From contig NZ_SAWZ01000004.1 of the NCBI RefSeq assembly GCF_004122095.1, positions 345,706 to 409,705 on the forward strand: a stretch of 64,000 bases of DNA. The letters are read 5' to 3'. Within the stretch, counting starts at the first letter, position 1. Each line of letters opens with the position of its first letter. The DNA comes from Pseudoxanthomonas composti. Its GTDB lineage: Bacteria; Pseudomonadota; Gammaproteobacteria; Xanthomonadales; Xanthomonadaceae. A model generated the notes under the pieces. It worked only from the letters and a program-made list of their open reading frames with translations. It had not been told where the DNA came from and searched no databases. Below are positions 26,111 to 38,211 of the stretch, in pieces. A program made the translations under genes and the position numbers.

Positions 26111-26740
26111 ATGGATGTGGTGTTTCCCGCCGATACGGCGTTGATCGTGGTCGATCTGCAGCCGGACTTCATGCCCGGCGGTGCGCTGGCCTGCTTCGAG
26201 GGCGATGCCATCGTGCCGGGCATCGCCCGACTGCTGGCTGCGCGTCGCTACCAGACCGTGGTGGCCACCCAGGACTGGCATCCGCCCGCGCATGCCTCCT
26301 TCGCCGCCCAGCACGCCGGGCAGGTCCCATTCCAGGTCATCGCCTTGCATGGGCAGCCGCAGACGCTGTGGCCGGACCACTGCGTGCAGGGCACGCCTGG
26401 TGCCGAGCTCGACCCGCGCGTGGACTGGTCCTGCGCCGATCTGATCCTGCGCAAGGGCACGCGGGCGCAGGTCGATTCCTACAGCGCCTTCCGCGAAAAC
26501 CACGGCCCGGACGGCACGCGTCCTTCCACCGGGCTTGCCGGCTGGCTGCGCGAGCGCGGGATCGCCCAGGTGCACGTGTGCGGCCTGGCGCGCGATGTCT
26601 GCGTGCTGTGGACCGCCCAGGACGCGCAGGCCGAAGGCTTCGGTGTGCGCTTCCTGTGGGAGCTGACGCGGCCGGTGTCGCCGGCCGGCGATGCGCCCAC
26701 GCGGGAGGCGCTGCAGCAGGCGGGGATCGCCATCGGGTAA
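26111..26740 (+). CDS. pncA: Nicotinamidase (PncA)
   Basis: 209 residues. Converts nicotinamide to nicotinate for NAD salvage in the cytosol. Catalytic Asp15 lies in LIVVDLQPDFMPGG, metal ligands in TQDWHPPAHASF, the catalytic Lys in LILRKGTRAQVDSYSAF, and the nucleophile Cys in HVCGLARDVCVLWTA. Length and motif order match E. coli PncA. It follows the TSUP gene by 67 bases and is followed by a hairpin. Confidence 0.95.
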   Translation: MDVVFPADTALIVVDLQPDFMPGGALACFEGDAIVPGIARLLAARRYQTVVATQDWHPPAHASFAAQHAGQVPFQVIALHGQPQTLWPDHCVQGTPGAELDPRVDWSCADLILRKGTRAQVDSYSAFRENHGPDGTRPSTGLAGWLRERGIAQVHVCGLARDVCVLWTAQDAQAEGFGVRFLWELTRPVSPAGDAPTREALQQAGIAIG

Positions 26741-26747
26741 GCTCGGC

Positions 26748-26771
26748 GGTGTCCACCAGCCGGTGGACACC
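26748..26771 (+). terminator. Perfect hairpin between pncA and lemA
   Basis: GGTGTCCACC and GGTGGACACC form a 10-bp stem with a four-base AGCC loop eight bases past the pncA stop, followed by TTGGGG. With almost no T-run it is a weak terminator or an mRNA-processing boundary. Confidence 0.5.
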
Positions 26772-26791
26772 TTGGGGAAAGGGGAGTGGCG

Positions 26792-27388
26792 ATGTGGGGA
26801 TGGATCGTGCTGCTGGTGGTGATCGCACTGCCGGTCTTGTGGGGGATCGGCATCTACAACGGCCTGGTGACCGCGCGCAATGCGTATCGCAACGCGTTTT
26901 CGCAGATCGACGTGCAACTGCAGCGCCGTTTCGACCTGATCCCCAACCTGGTGGAAACGGCCAAGGCCTATCTGGCCCATGAGCGGCAGACGCTGGATGC
27001 GGTGATTGCCGCGCGCAGCGCCGCGCAGTCCGGGCTGGCCGCGGCCAAGGCGCAACCAGGCGATGCCGAGGCGATGGCGCGGCTCTCGGCGGCGCAAGGA
27101 CAGCTGGAATCCGGCCTGGGCCGGCTGATGGCCGTGGCCGAGGCCTACCCGGACCTGAAGGGCAACCAGAACATGATGCAGGTCAGCGAGGAGCTGGCCA
27201 GCACCGAGAACCGCCTGTCCTTCGCGCGCCAGGCCTACAACGACAGCGTGATGGCCTACAACAACCGGCGCGAAGTGTTCCCTGCCAGCCTGATCGCCAA
27301 CAACTACCGCTTCGGCCCGGCCGCACCGCTGGAACTGCCGAGCGCGCAGGCCGAGCAGATCCGCGCAGCGCCGACGGTACGTTTCTGA
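26792..27388 (+). CDS. LemA family protein
   Basis: 198 residues. One N-terminal membrane helix (about 3-20), then the LemA signature YNGLVTARNAYRNAFSQIDVQLQRRFDLIPNLVETAKAYLAHE and the C-terminal AYNDSVMAYNNRREVFPASLIA. ATG 26792 has GGGGAG six bases upstream; a GTG two codons earlier is less well placed. LemA proteins are membrane-anchored helical bundles commonly encoded beside an HtpX-like protease, as here: the M48 gene follows after 46 bases and the two form an operon. Confidence 0.93.
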   Translation: MWGWIVLLVVIALPVLWGIGIYNGLVTARNAYRNAFSQIDVQLQRRFDLIPNLVETAKAYLAHERQTLDAVIAARSAAQSGLAAAKAQPGDAEAMARLSAAQGQLESGLGRLMAVAEAYPDLKGNQNMMQVSEELASTENRLSFARQAYNDSVMAYNNRREVFPASLIANNYRFGPAAPLELPSAQAEQIRAAPTVRF

Positions 27389-27434
27389 CCGCGGCCCGGT
27401 CCTGACCGCTGCGCATCGCCTCGCGGGGGATGGC

Positions 27435-29336
27435 GTGAATTTCTTCGAGCACCAGGCCGCTGCCCGTCGGCGCTCACGGCAGCTGATGTGGATGCTGGCC
27501 GGGGCGGTGGCCTGCATCATCGCGCTGGTGGACATGGGCGTGCTGCTGGTGGCCGGTTTCAGCGGCGTCCTTTCCTGGCGTGTGCTGGTGCTGACCAGCC
27601 TGGCGGCGCTGGCGACGATGGCCGTCGCCGCGCTGTGGCGACTGTCCAGCCTGCGCGAGGGAGGTGCGTCGATCGCGCTGGGCATGGGCGCCGAGGAGGT
27701 GGATGCCGCCCCGGTCGACTCTGCCCGGCGTCGCCTGCGCAACGTGGTGGAGGAGATCGCCATCGCCTCGGGCGTGCCGATGCCCCGCCTGTTCGTGCTG
27801 TCCAGCGAGGACGGCATCAATGCCTTTGCCGCCGGCTACGCGCCGACCGACGCGGCCATCACCGTCACCGCCGGGGCCATGCGCCAGCTCAACCGCGACG
27901 AGCTGCAGGGCGTGATCGCCCATGAATTCAGCCACATCCTCAACGGCGACATGCGGTTGAACGTGCGCATGATCGGCCTGCTGTTCGGTATCACCGTGCT
28001 GGCCGAGTGTGGGCGCAAGGCGTTGCATGTGGTGCGCGGGCGTGGCCGCAGCGGATTGGGCCTGGCGGTGCTGGCGGCCCTGGCGCTGCTGGTGGCCGGC
28101 AGCGTCGGGCTGTTTTTCGCCAAGCTGATCAAGGCGGCCATCAGCCGCCAGCGCGAGTTCCTGGCCGACGCCTCGGCGGTGCAGTTCACCCGCCAGACCA
28201 GCGGCCTGGCCGGCGCATTGAAGAAGATCGCCGGCCTGCCAACGGGCTCGCGCCTGTCGCATGCGCAAGGGGCCGAGGAAGTCAGCCACATGCTGTTCGG
28301 CGAGGGCCTGGACGGACTGGACTGGTTCGCCACCCATCCGCCGCTCCTGGCGCGCATCCGCATGCTGGAGCCGGGCTTCCGGGAAGGTGGCCTGCGCGCG
28401 CTGCGCGAGCGTTGGGGGCAGGTCTCACCGGACGGCCTGGCCGAGGACCTGGCCCTTGGTCTGGCGCCAGACACGGTGGGGCTGCCCGCCGCCTCAAGCC
28501 AGGTGCTGCTGCAGCCTTCCCAGGTCGTGACGCAAGTGGCCCGGCCGGCCTTGCACGAACTGGCCCAAGCCGCCGGCCTGCGCCAGGCGATCGATCCGCA
28601 GCTGCATGCGCTGGTGGTGCAGCCGCAGGCCGTGCAGGCCGTGATCCTGGCGCTGCTGCTGGACGGCGCGCCCGAACGCAGGGCTGCGCAGCAGGCGCTG
28701 ATCGCCCAGCGCCTGGGCGCGCCGGTGGCCGGCCAGGCCGTGCGCGTGCACCGGGTGTGGGGGCAGGCCCTGCACCCGGTGCTGCGCCTGCCGCTGGTGT
28801 CGCTGGGCTTCCCGGCGCTGCGTCAGCACACGCCAGAAGACCTGCAGGTGTTTTCGGCGACCGTTGATGCCCTGATCCACGACCAGGGTGGGATGACCAC
28901 GTTCACCTACTGCCTGGGCTGGTTGGTACGGGTGCAACTGCGTGAGGCCAGGCGGCCGCGCATGGTCCGCCAGCACGGTGCGCTGGCCTTGTCGGCGGTG
29001 CGCGCCGAGTGCGTGCTGCTGCTGGCCACGCTGGCCCATGCCGGGCACGAGGATCCGATCCAGGCCCAGCGTGCCTTCCGCGCCGGGGCGCAGGCGCTGT
29101 TCACCGGTGCGGCGCCGCCCTACCGGCCCCCGTCCGCCGGTCTGCACGCGCTGGATGGGGCCTGGCCGCGCCTGGATGAACTGGCGCCGGCGGGCAAGCA
29201 ACAGCTGGTCGCCGCACTGGTGCGGGCGATCGGACAGGACGGTCGCATGGCGGTGGAGGAAGCCGAGCTGTTGCGCGTGGTCTGCGCCATCCTGCACTGC
29301 CCCCTGCCGCCCCAGCTGCCATCCCCGATCGCCTGA
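27435..29336 (+). CDS. M48-family membrane metalloprotease with long C-terminal domain
   Basis: 633 residues, roughly twice the length of HtpX. Two N-terminal membrane segments (about 17-39 and 46-68), zinc-site HEFSH at 163-167 in ELQGVIAHEFSHILNGD, two more membrane segments around 178-230, and the third ligand region REFLADASAVQFTR. The catalytic part ends near 315. The remaining 320 residues form a helical domain ending in AIGQDGRMAVEEAELLRVVCAILH, a TerB-like pattern. The start is GTG with GGGGGA upstream. With LemA it probably acts in envelope protein quality control. Confidence 0.9.
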   Translation: MNFFEHQAAARRRSRQLMWMLAGAVACIIALVDMGVLLVAGFSGVLSWRVLVLTSLAALATMAVAALWRLSSLREGGASIALGMGAEEVDAAPVDSARRRLRNVVEEIAIASGVPMPRLFVLSSEDGINAFAAGYAPTDAAITVTAGAMRQLNRDELQGVIAHEFSHILNGDMRLNVRMIGLLFGITVLAECGRKALHVVRGRGRSGLGLAVLAALALLVAGSVGLFFAKLIKAAISRQREFLADASAVQFTRQTSGLAGALKKIAGLPTGSRLSHAQGAEEVSHMLFGEGLDGLDWFATHPPLLARIRMLEPGFREGGLRALRERWGQVSPDGLAEDLALGLAPDTVGLPAASSQVLLQPSQVVTQVARPALHELAQAAGLRQAIDPQLHALVVQPQAVQAVILALLLDGAPERRAAQQALIAQRLGAPVAGQAVRVHRVWGQALHPVLRLPLVSLGFPALRQHTPEDLQVFSATVDALIHDQGGMTTFTYCLGWLVRVQLREARRPRMVRQHGALALSAVRAECVLLLATLAHAGHEDPIQAQRAFRAGAQALFTGAAPPYRPPSAGLHALDGAWPRLDELAPAGKQQLVAALVRAIGQDGRMAVEEAELLRVVCAILHCPLPPQLPSPIA

Positions 29337-29351
29337 TCCTGCATGCGCCGC

Positions 29352-29768
29352 TCAAGCCTGCGGCGCGGCCTGCGGCAGGGGTGGGGCGGCGGTGGGCCGT
29401 CCCAGCGGATCCAGCGCGATCATGGTGAAGCGGCCCTTGGTGCAGAGCTTGCGCTCGCCGCTGAGCAGGTCCTCGGTGATCACGTCCACTTCCACGTTCA
29501 TCGAGCTGCGGCCCACCCGCACGATGCGCGCCACCACTTCCACCAGGTCGCCCTTGTGGATCGGCTGGTTGAAATCGACCTGTTCCGAGCGCGCGGTGAC
29601 CACGGTGGTGCGGGCATAGCGCGAGGCGACGATGAAGGCGGCCATGTCCATCCACGCCAGGGCCTGGCCGCCGAACAGCGTGCCCAGGTGGTTGGTGTGG
29701 TCGGGGAACACCATGTGCAGCAGCCGCGCCTCGGTGGGGCGCACGTCGTGGGTGGGCAGTTCGGACAT
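29352..29768 (-). CDS. Acyl-CoA thioesterase (hotdog fold, YciA/BFIT type)
   Basis: 138 residues from ATG 29768 (MSELPTHD). The hotdog signature NHLGTLFGGQALAWMDMAAFIVASRYAR includes the conserved HxGTLFGG segment and catalytic Asp; a second strand block VDFNQPIHKGDLVEVVARI follows. It hydrolyses acyl-CoA thioesters in the cytosol. It is convergent with the M48 gene (15 bases apart) and lies beyond the GGDEF gene in the same direction. The frame open upstream overlaps that gene and is discarded. Confidence 0.9.
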   Translation of the reverse strand: MSELPTHDVRPTEARLLHMVFPDHTNHLGTLFGGQALAWMDMAAFIVASRYARTTVVTARSEQVDFNQPIHKGDLVEVVARIVRVGRSSMNVEVDVITEDLLSGERKLCTKGRFTMIALDPLGRPTAAPPLPQAAPQA

Positions 29769-29847
29769 GGGCAGTGCTCGGCGGCGAGGGAAGCCACAGC
29801 CTACGCGCGCGGCGGTGTCGGCGACGAGACCGCGGTGGCCGCGCCGC

Positions 29848-32787
<2,940 letters not shown>

Positions 32788-33027
32788 GGCGGGAGGTTCT
32801 GCTCTATTACCGCCAAGATCGGCCCGCCACCTGATGACTTGAGCGCCGCCGCGCGGCGAGGGCGAAGGCGGGATGGCGCGCACGCTCGGCGGGCCTTCCC
32901 GCGCGCGCCTTGCGCTCCATCCGACGATCGCCTGGCATGGCCCGGGCATCTTGGGCGTGCGCCGGCCAACGGCGGGGTCTGGCCCATGCAGTATGGTGGG
33001 CAATCCAGCAGGTCCTGCACGCCCTCC

Positions 33028-34065
33028 ATGCCCGACAAACCCTCCCGGTCCAGCGACGCGCCCCGTTCCAAGGTGCAGATGGCCGACATCGCCCGCATGG
33101 CGGGCGTGTCCGAATCCACCGTTTCGCGCGCGCTGGCCGACAATCCGCTGGTGGCCGAGCGCACCCGCGCCTACGTCAAGCAGCTGGCCGCCAGCGCCGG
33201 CTACCAGGTCGACCCGGCCGCGCGCAGCCTGCGTTCGCGCCGCTCCTACACCGTCTGCGTGGCCGTGCCCTTGATGCACGCCTTCGAACAGCCGCTGTCG
33301 GACCCGTTCATGATGACGATGCTGGCGCTGCTGGCCGAGGAACTGACCGGCAACGGCTACAGCATGCTGCTGTCCAAGGTGGACCGGCACCAGGACGGCT
33401 GGGTCGAGCGGCTGGCGCGCAGCAGTCGCGCCGACGGCCTGGTGATGCTGGGGCAGAGCTCCGAGCACGAGGCGATGAACGCCGCCGCGCGCGAGGGTTG
33501 GCCGATGGTGGTCTGGGGCAGTCGCATGCCCGGCCAGGCCTACGTCAGCGTCGGCAGCGACAACCGCCGCGGCGGCGAGCTGGCCACCGCGCACCTGATC
33601 GAGGCCGGGCGTCGGCGCATCGCCTTCCTGGGCGACGAACAGCTACCCGAGGTGGCGCCGCGCTTTGCCGGCTACCGGGCGATGCTGGAGCAGCACGGAC
33701 TGGCGTTCGATCCGCGCCTGCACGCGCGCAGCCACTTCGTCAGCGAGGACGCCTACCGCCTGACCCGGGCCATGCTGAAGAAGGCCGAGCCGCCCGATGG
33801 CGTGTTCGCCGCCTCGGACCTGATCGCGCTCGGGGCGATCCGCGCCCTGGTCGAGGCGGGCCTGCGGGTGCCGCAGGACGTGTCCCTGGTCGGCTTCGAC
33901 GACCTGCCGCTGGCCAGCTACAGCCAGCCGCCACTGACCACCGTGCGCCAGGACCTGACCCTGGCGGCGCGGCTGATGGTGGACCGCCTGCTGGCGCTGA
34001 TCGATGGCGGCACCGCCGATTCGCAGGAGATGCCGGTGCAGCTGGTGGTGCGCGAGTCGGCCTGA
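33028..34065 (+). CDS. suxR: LacI-family repressor of the sucrose locus (SuxR-like)
   Basis: 345 residues. Helix-turn-helix KVQMADIARMAGVSESTVSRALADNPLV (residues about 12-40) is LacI-type, followed by a periplasmic-binding-like effector domain ending near PLTTVRQDLTLAARLMVDRLL. ATG 33028 gives a normal LacI N-terminus. In Xanthomonas campestris the order suxR, suxC, suxA, suxB is known; this window has the same four genes, which is why the name is used. Palindromic operators lie between suxC and suxA. It is divergent from the GGDEF gene. Confidence 0.85.
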   Translation: MPDKPSRSSDAPRSKVQMADIARMAGVSESTVSRALADNPLVAERTRAYVKQLAASAGYQVDPAARSLRSRRSYTVCVAVPLMHAFEQPLSDPFMMTMLALLAEELTGNGYSMLLSKVDRHQDGWVERLARSSRADGLVMLGQSSEHEAMNAAAREGWPMVVWGSRMPGQAYVSVGSDNRRGGELATAHLIEAGRRRIAFLGDEQLPEVAPRFAGYRAMLEQHGLAFDPRLHARSHFVSEDAYRLTRAMLKKAEPPDGVFAASDLIALGAIRALVEAGLRVPQDVSLVGFDDLPLASYSQPPLTTVRQDLTLAARLMVDRLLALIDGGTADSQEMPVQLVVRESA

Positions 34066-34071
34066 GCACGG

Positions 34072-34092
34072 CCAGCCCCGTGCGGGGTGGCG
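34072..34092. terminator. Hairpin between convergent suxR and suxC
   Basis: GCCA-CCCC and GGGG-TGGC pair with one bulged G in the 30-bp gap between the two stop codons. No T-run; it may serve both strands weakly. Confidence 0.35.
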
Positions 34093-34095
34093 CGC

Positions 34096-35439
34096 CTAGC
34101 GCAGGCCGTTGGCCAGCGGCGCGCGCACGCCGCGCACGCCGACGAACAGCATCGACACCGCCGCGGCCAGCAGCAGCGCGCCGGCCAGCCGGATCACGTT
34201 GCGCGCATCGCCGCCCAGCAGCCAGTCGAAGTACAGCGGCAGCGTCAGGATCTGGATCAGCATCGGCAACACGATGAACAGGTTGAACAGCCCCATGTAC
34301 ACGCCGGTGCGCTCGGGCGGGATGCGCTCGGCCAGCATCAGGTAGGGGTTGCCCATCATGCTGGCCCAGGCCAGGCCGATGCCGATCATCGGCAGCAACA
34401 GCAGCCAGCGGTCCTGGATCTGCGGCAGCAACAGCATGCCGATGCCGGCGGCGGTCAGGCAGGCCGCATGGGTGGGCTTGGGCCCGAAGCGCCGGGTGAA
34501 CGGGACCATCGCAAAGGCGGCCACGAACGCGATGAAGTTGTAGAAGCTGCCGATCTGCCCATTGATCAGCCCGGCCTGGCGGAAGGCATGCGAGGTCGGA
34601 TCGGTCGTCCCGAACAGCGTGGTCGACAGCGACAACACGATGTACTGCCAGTAGCAGAACATCGCGTACCACTGGAACAGCATGACCGGCGCCAGCTGGC
34701 GCATGGTCGGCGGCATGTCGCGCAGCGCGCTGACGATCTCGCGCACGGCCGTGCCCAGGCCACGCCCACCCTGGCGCAGCCGCGCCAGCTCGACAGCAGT
34801 GGGCTGCGGTTCGCGCACGCTGCGCGCGGTGAGCAGGATCGAGCCGGCCGAGAACGCCGCGCCGATCACGAAGGCGGCGATGGTGACGTAAGGGATGTGG
34901 TGGCTGTTGGCCGCGTCCTGGTCCATGCCCAGCCACACCAGCAGCGAGGGCGTCAGGTAGGCCAGCGTCTGGCCCAGGCCGGTGAACGCGCTCTGGGTCA
35001 GGAACCCGAGCGGTCGTTGCTCGGGCCTGAGCACGTCGCTGACCAGCGCGCGATACGGCTCCATGGCCACGTTGTTGGCCGCATCCAGCACCCACAGCAG
35101 ACACACCGCCATCCACAGCGCGGTGCTGAAGGGCATGGTCAGCAGGCACAGGCTGCACACCAGCGCGCCCAGCACGATGAACGGCAGGCGCCGGCCCCAG
35201 CGCGTGGTGGTGCGGTCGCTGATCGCGCCCACCAGCGGCTGCAGCACCAGTCCGGTGACCGGCCCGGCCAGCCACAGGTAGGGCAGGCTGGCGTGGTCGG
35301 CGCCCAGGTAGTTGTAGATCGGGCTCATGTTGCTCTGCTGCAACCCGAAGCTGTACTGCACGCCGAAGAAGCCGGCGTTGAGCATCAGCACGCGCGAGAG
35401 CGGGAAGCGTGGCGGAAGCGGGGACGGGCGCGAGGTCAT
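34096..35439 (-). CDS. suxC: MFS sugar transporter (SuxC-like sucrose permease)
   Basis: 447 residues, twelve membrane segments. GFFGVQYSFGLQQSNMSPIYNYLGA and GPVTGLVLQPLVGAISDRTTTRWGRRLPFI are typical of the glycoside-pentoside-hexuronide / plant-like sucrose transporter group, which carries disaccharides with protons into the cytosol. ATG 35439 has AAGG upstream; 33 more codons upstream would run into the operator region. It is divergent from suxA and convergent with suxR. Confidence 0.87.
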   Translation of the reverse strand: MTSRPSPLPPRFPLSRVLMLNAGFFGVQYSFGLQQSNMSPIYNYLGADHASLPYLWLAGPVTGLVLQPLVGAISDRTTTRWGRRLPFIVLGALVCSLCLLTMPFSTALWMAVCLLWVLDAANNVAMEPYRALVSDVLRPEQRPLGFLTQSAFTGLGQTLAYLTPSLLVWLGMDQDAANSHHIPYVTIAAFVIGAAFSAGSILLTARSVREPQPTAVELARLRQGGRGLGTAVREIVSALRDMPPTMRQLAPVMLFQWYAMFCYWQYIVLSLSTTLFGTTDPTSHAFRQAGLINGQIGSFYNFIAFVAAFAMVPFTRRFGPKPTHAACLTAAGIGMLLLPQIQDRWLLLLPMIGIGLAWASMMGNPYLMLAERIPPERTGVYMGLFNLFIVLPMLIQILTLPLYFDWLLGGDARNVIRLAGALLLAAAVSMLFVGVRGVRAPLANGLR

Positions 35440-35503
35440 GCCGTTGCCTTCAGAAGGGAAGCCGGTGTCGAGAGCCTGCCGGCGCGGCACAGACTGGTCG
35501 CTC

Positions 35504-35518
35504 TGCAATCGTTTGTAA
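35504..35518. promoter_or_regulatory. Probable SuxR operator 1
   Basis: TGCAATCGTTTGTAA is a diverged copy of the perfect palindrome at 35592, centred about 65 bases before the suxC start codon. The CG centre with TGCAA/TTGNA arms is the classic LacI-family form. Confidence 0.6.
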
Positions 35519-35591
35519 CGACGCGCTGCAACACGCAAATCCTTTGATACGAAGGTATTAGGGTCGGTCTAGCGAAATGCTGCAGTGCAAG

Positions 35592-35607
35592 TTGCAATCG
35601 ATTGCAA
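35592..35607. promoter_or_regulatory. Probable SuxR operator 2 (perfect palindrome)
   Basis: TTGCAATCGATTGCAA is a 16-bp perfect palindrome with the CG centre favoured by LacI-family proteins, 113 bases before suxA. With operator 1, whose centre is about 89 bases away, it could support a repression loop controlling both divergent promoters. Confidence 0.75.
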
Positions 35608-35720
35608 AAGATCAATACTCCGCCGCCACACCGCCGGCCCCTGGGTCGGCCCGGCCCGGGGAGGGACGGTCAGGTGCGCACCGCACGCCAACACCACGAA
35701 CCGTGAGAGGGGTATTCCAG

Positions 35721-38165
35721 ATGTCCATCAAGACCGCATGTCGCATCCACGTCCTGGCCTGCGCGGTCGGCGCAGCCCTGGCCGCACCGGCCGCCCTGGC
35801 CCAGCAGGCCGCGCCGGCGAGCGTCTCTCCCGCCGACGGCGCCACCAACCTGGACATGATCTTCGTCACCGGTACCACCAGCGCCAAGAGCAAGCTGCGC
35901 ACCGCCGTGGCCGCCAGCACGGTCGGCGCCGAGGCCATCGAGCAGTCCGCCCCGCGCTCCAGCGCCGAGATCCTGCGCAACATCCCCGGCATCCGCTCCG
36001 AGTCCAGCGGCGGCGAGGGCAATGCCAACATCGCCGTGCGCGGCCTGCCGGTGGCCTCCGGCGGTGCCAAGTTCCTGCAGTTGCAGGAGGACGGCCTGCC
36101 GGTGATGGAGTTCGGCGATATCGCCTTCGGCAACGCCGACATCTTCCTGCGCGCGGACAACACGGTGGAGCGCATCGAGGCCATCCGTGGCGGCTCGGCC
36201 TCGACCATGGCTTCCAACTCCCCCGGCGGCATCGTCAACTTCATCAGCAAGACCGGCGATACCCAGGGCGGCAGCGTCGGCATCACCCGCGGCCTGGGCC
36301 GCTGGGACAACACGCGCGTGGACTTCAACTATGGCCAACCCTTCGCCGAGGTCTGGCAGTTCAACGTCGGCGGCTTCTACCGCCGCGGCGATGGCGTGCG
36401 CGACGCCGGCTACGCCACGGACAAGGGCGGCCAGATCAAGGCCAACCTGACCCGCCTGTTCGACAACGGCTACGTGCGCCTGTACGGCAAGTACCTCAAC
36501 GATCGCGCCGCCGGTTACCTGCCCGCGCCGGTCGGTGTGCGCGGCAGCGACGGCTCGCCCAGCTTCTACGACCTGTCCGGCTTCGACGCCGGCCGCGACA
36601 CGCTCTACAGCCCCTACATCCGCAGCACGCTGGCCCTGGACGGGTCCAACCAGCCCGAGCGCGTGCAGCTGGGCGATGGCATGCATCCGCGCTCGCAGGC
36701 GATCGGGGCCGAGGCGCAGTTCGACCTGGGCGGCTGGACGCTGACCGACCGCTTCCGCCACGCCGACAACACCGGCCGTTTCGTCGCCCCGTTCCCGGCG
36801 CAGATCGCCGACGCGGCCGCCCTGGCTTCGGAAATCGGCGGCGCCGGCGCGCGGCTGCAGGTCGCCAGCGGTCCGGACGCCGGCCAGGCCTACACCGGCA
36901 TGGCGGTGCGCACCATGTTGTTCAACGTCAAGCTCAACGACCTGAGCAACACCACCAACGACCTCAACCTGGCGCGCGAGTTCGCCACCGGCGCCGACGG
37001 CGGCGCGCTCAACCTGAAGTTCGGCCTGTACACCGCGCGCCAGACCATCGACATGGACTGGCTGTGGACCTCGTATGTGCAGTCGCTGGAGCACCGCTCG
37101 CAGCTGCTGGATGTCTACACCGCCGGTGGCGCGCCGCTGTCCCAGGACGGTGTTTACGCCTACGGCCAGCCCTACTGGGGCAACTGCTGCACCCGTAACT
37201 ACGACACCCGCTACACGGTCAATGCGCCGTATGTCGCGCTGACCTGGGACCAGGGTCCGCTTTCGCTGGACGGCAGCCTGCGCTACGACATGGGCACCGC
37301 GCGCGGTTCCTACGCGGCGGCCACCACCGCCGCGGTGGACGTCAACGGCGACGGGACGATCCAGGCGCCCGAGCAGCAGGTGGCGGTGATCGACTACCCC
37401 AACCGCAAGCCGGTGCACTACGACTGGGACTACCTGTCCTACTCCTTCGGCGGCAACTACCTGCTCAACGACGACCTGGCCGCCTTCGCCCGCTACAGCC
37501 GCGGCGCGCGCGCCAATGCCGACCGCCTGCTGTTCGGCATCGTGCGCGACGATGGCTCGGTGTCCTCCAGCGAAGCGGTGAACTTCGTCAAGCAGCTCGA
37601 GGGTGGACTGAAGTGGCGCAGTGGCGGCCTGAGCCTGTTCGCCACCGCCTTCGCCGCCCGGACCGAGGAGCAGAACTACGAAGCCACCACCCAGCGCTTC
37701 CTCAATCGCAGCTACAAGGCCCATGGCCTGGAGCTGGAGGCGGCCTATCGCGCCGGCGGCTTCGGCCTCAACGGCGGCCTGACCTGGACCGACGCGGAAA
37801 TCGACAAGGACCAGATCACCCCCAGCAACGTCGGCAATACCCCGCGGCGCCAGGCCAGGTTCGTCTGGCAGCTCACCCCGAGCTATCGCGGCGAGCGCTA
37901 CGAGGCCGGCGTCAACCTGATCGGCACCACCTCGGCCTATACCCAGGACTCCAACCAGCTGAAGATGCCCGGCTACACCCAGGTCAACCTGTTCGCCAAC
38001 TACCGCATCACCGAGGGACTGACGCTCTCGGCCAGCGTCAACAACCTGTTTGACACCTTCGGCCTGACCGAGGCCGAAGAAGCCAGCATCCCGGGCGACG
38101 GCATCGTGCGCGCCCGTTCGATCGCCGGTCGTACCGCCAGCCTCGGCCTGCGCTACGACTTCTGA
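35721..38165 (+). CDS. suxA: TonB-dependent receptor for sucrose (SuxA-like)
   Basis: 814 residues. ATG 35721 follows GAGAGG; signal peptide 1-26 (ends AALAQQ). The plug shows STVGAEAIEQSAPRSSAEILRNIPGIRSES and RIEAIRGGSASTMASNSPGGIVNFISK; the barrel ends in GRTASLGLRYDF with the required terminal Phe. It would bring sucrose through the outer membrane with high affinity. It leads suxB by 46 bases, forming an operon behind the palindromic operator. Confidence 0.9.
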   Translation: MSIKTACRIHVLACAVGAALAAPAALAQQAAPASVSPADGATNLDMIFVTGTTSAKSKLRTAVAASTVGAEAIEQSAPRSSAEILRNIPGIRSESSGGEGNANIAVRGLPVASGGAKFLQLQEDGLPVMEFGDIAFGNADIFLRADNTVERIEAIRGGSASTMASNSPGGIVNFISKTGDTQGGSVGITRGLGRWDNTRVDFNYGQPFAEVWQFNVGGFYRRGDGVRDAGYATDKGGQIKANLTRLFDNGYVRLYGKYLNDRAAGYLPAPVGVRGSDGSPSFYDLSGFDAGRDTLYSPYIRSTLALDGSNQPERVQLGDGMHPRSQAIGAEAQFDLGGWTLTDRFRHADNTGRFVAPFPAQIADAAALASEIGGAGARLQVASGPDAGQAYTGMAVRTMLFNVKLNDLSNTTNDLNLAREFATGADGGALNLKFGLYTARQTIDMDWLWTSYVQSLEHRSQLLDVYTAGGAPLSQDGVYAYGQPYWGNCCTRNYDTRYTVNAPYVALTWDQGPLSLDGSLRYDMGTARGSYAAATTAAVDVNGDGTIQAPEQQVAVIDYPNRKPVHYDWDYLSYSFGGNYLLNDDLAAFARYSRGARANADRLLFGIVRDDGSVSSSEAVNFVKQLEGGLKWRSGGLSLFATAFAARTEEQNYEATTQRFLNRSYKAHGLELEAAYRAGGFGLNGGLTWTDAEIDKDQITPSNVGNTPRRQARFVWQLTPSYRGERYEAGVNLIGTTSAYTQDSNQLKMPGYTQVNLFANYRITEGLTLSASVNNLFDTFGLTEAEEASIPGDGIVRARSIAGRTASLGLRYDF

Positions 38166-38211
38166 TCCGCCACCAAGGAGCCCGCCGCGCCCGCCAGGGC
38201 GCGGCAACATC

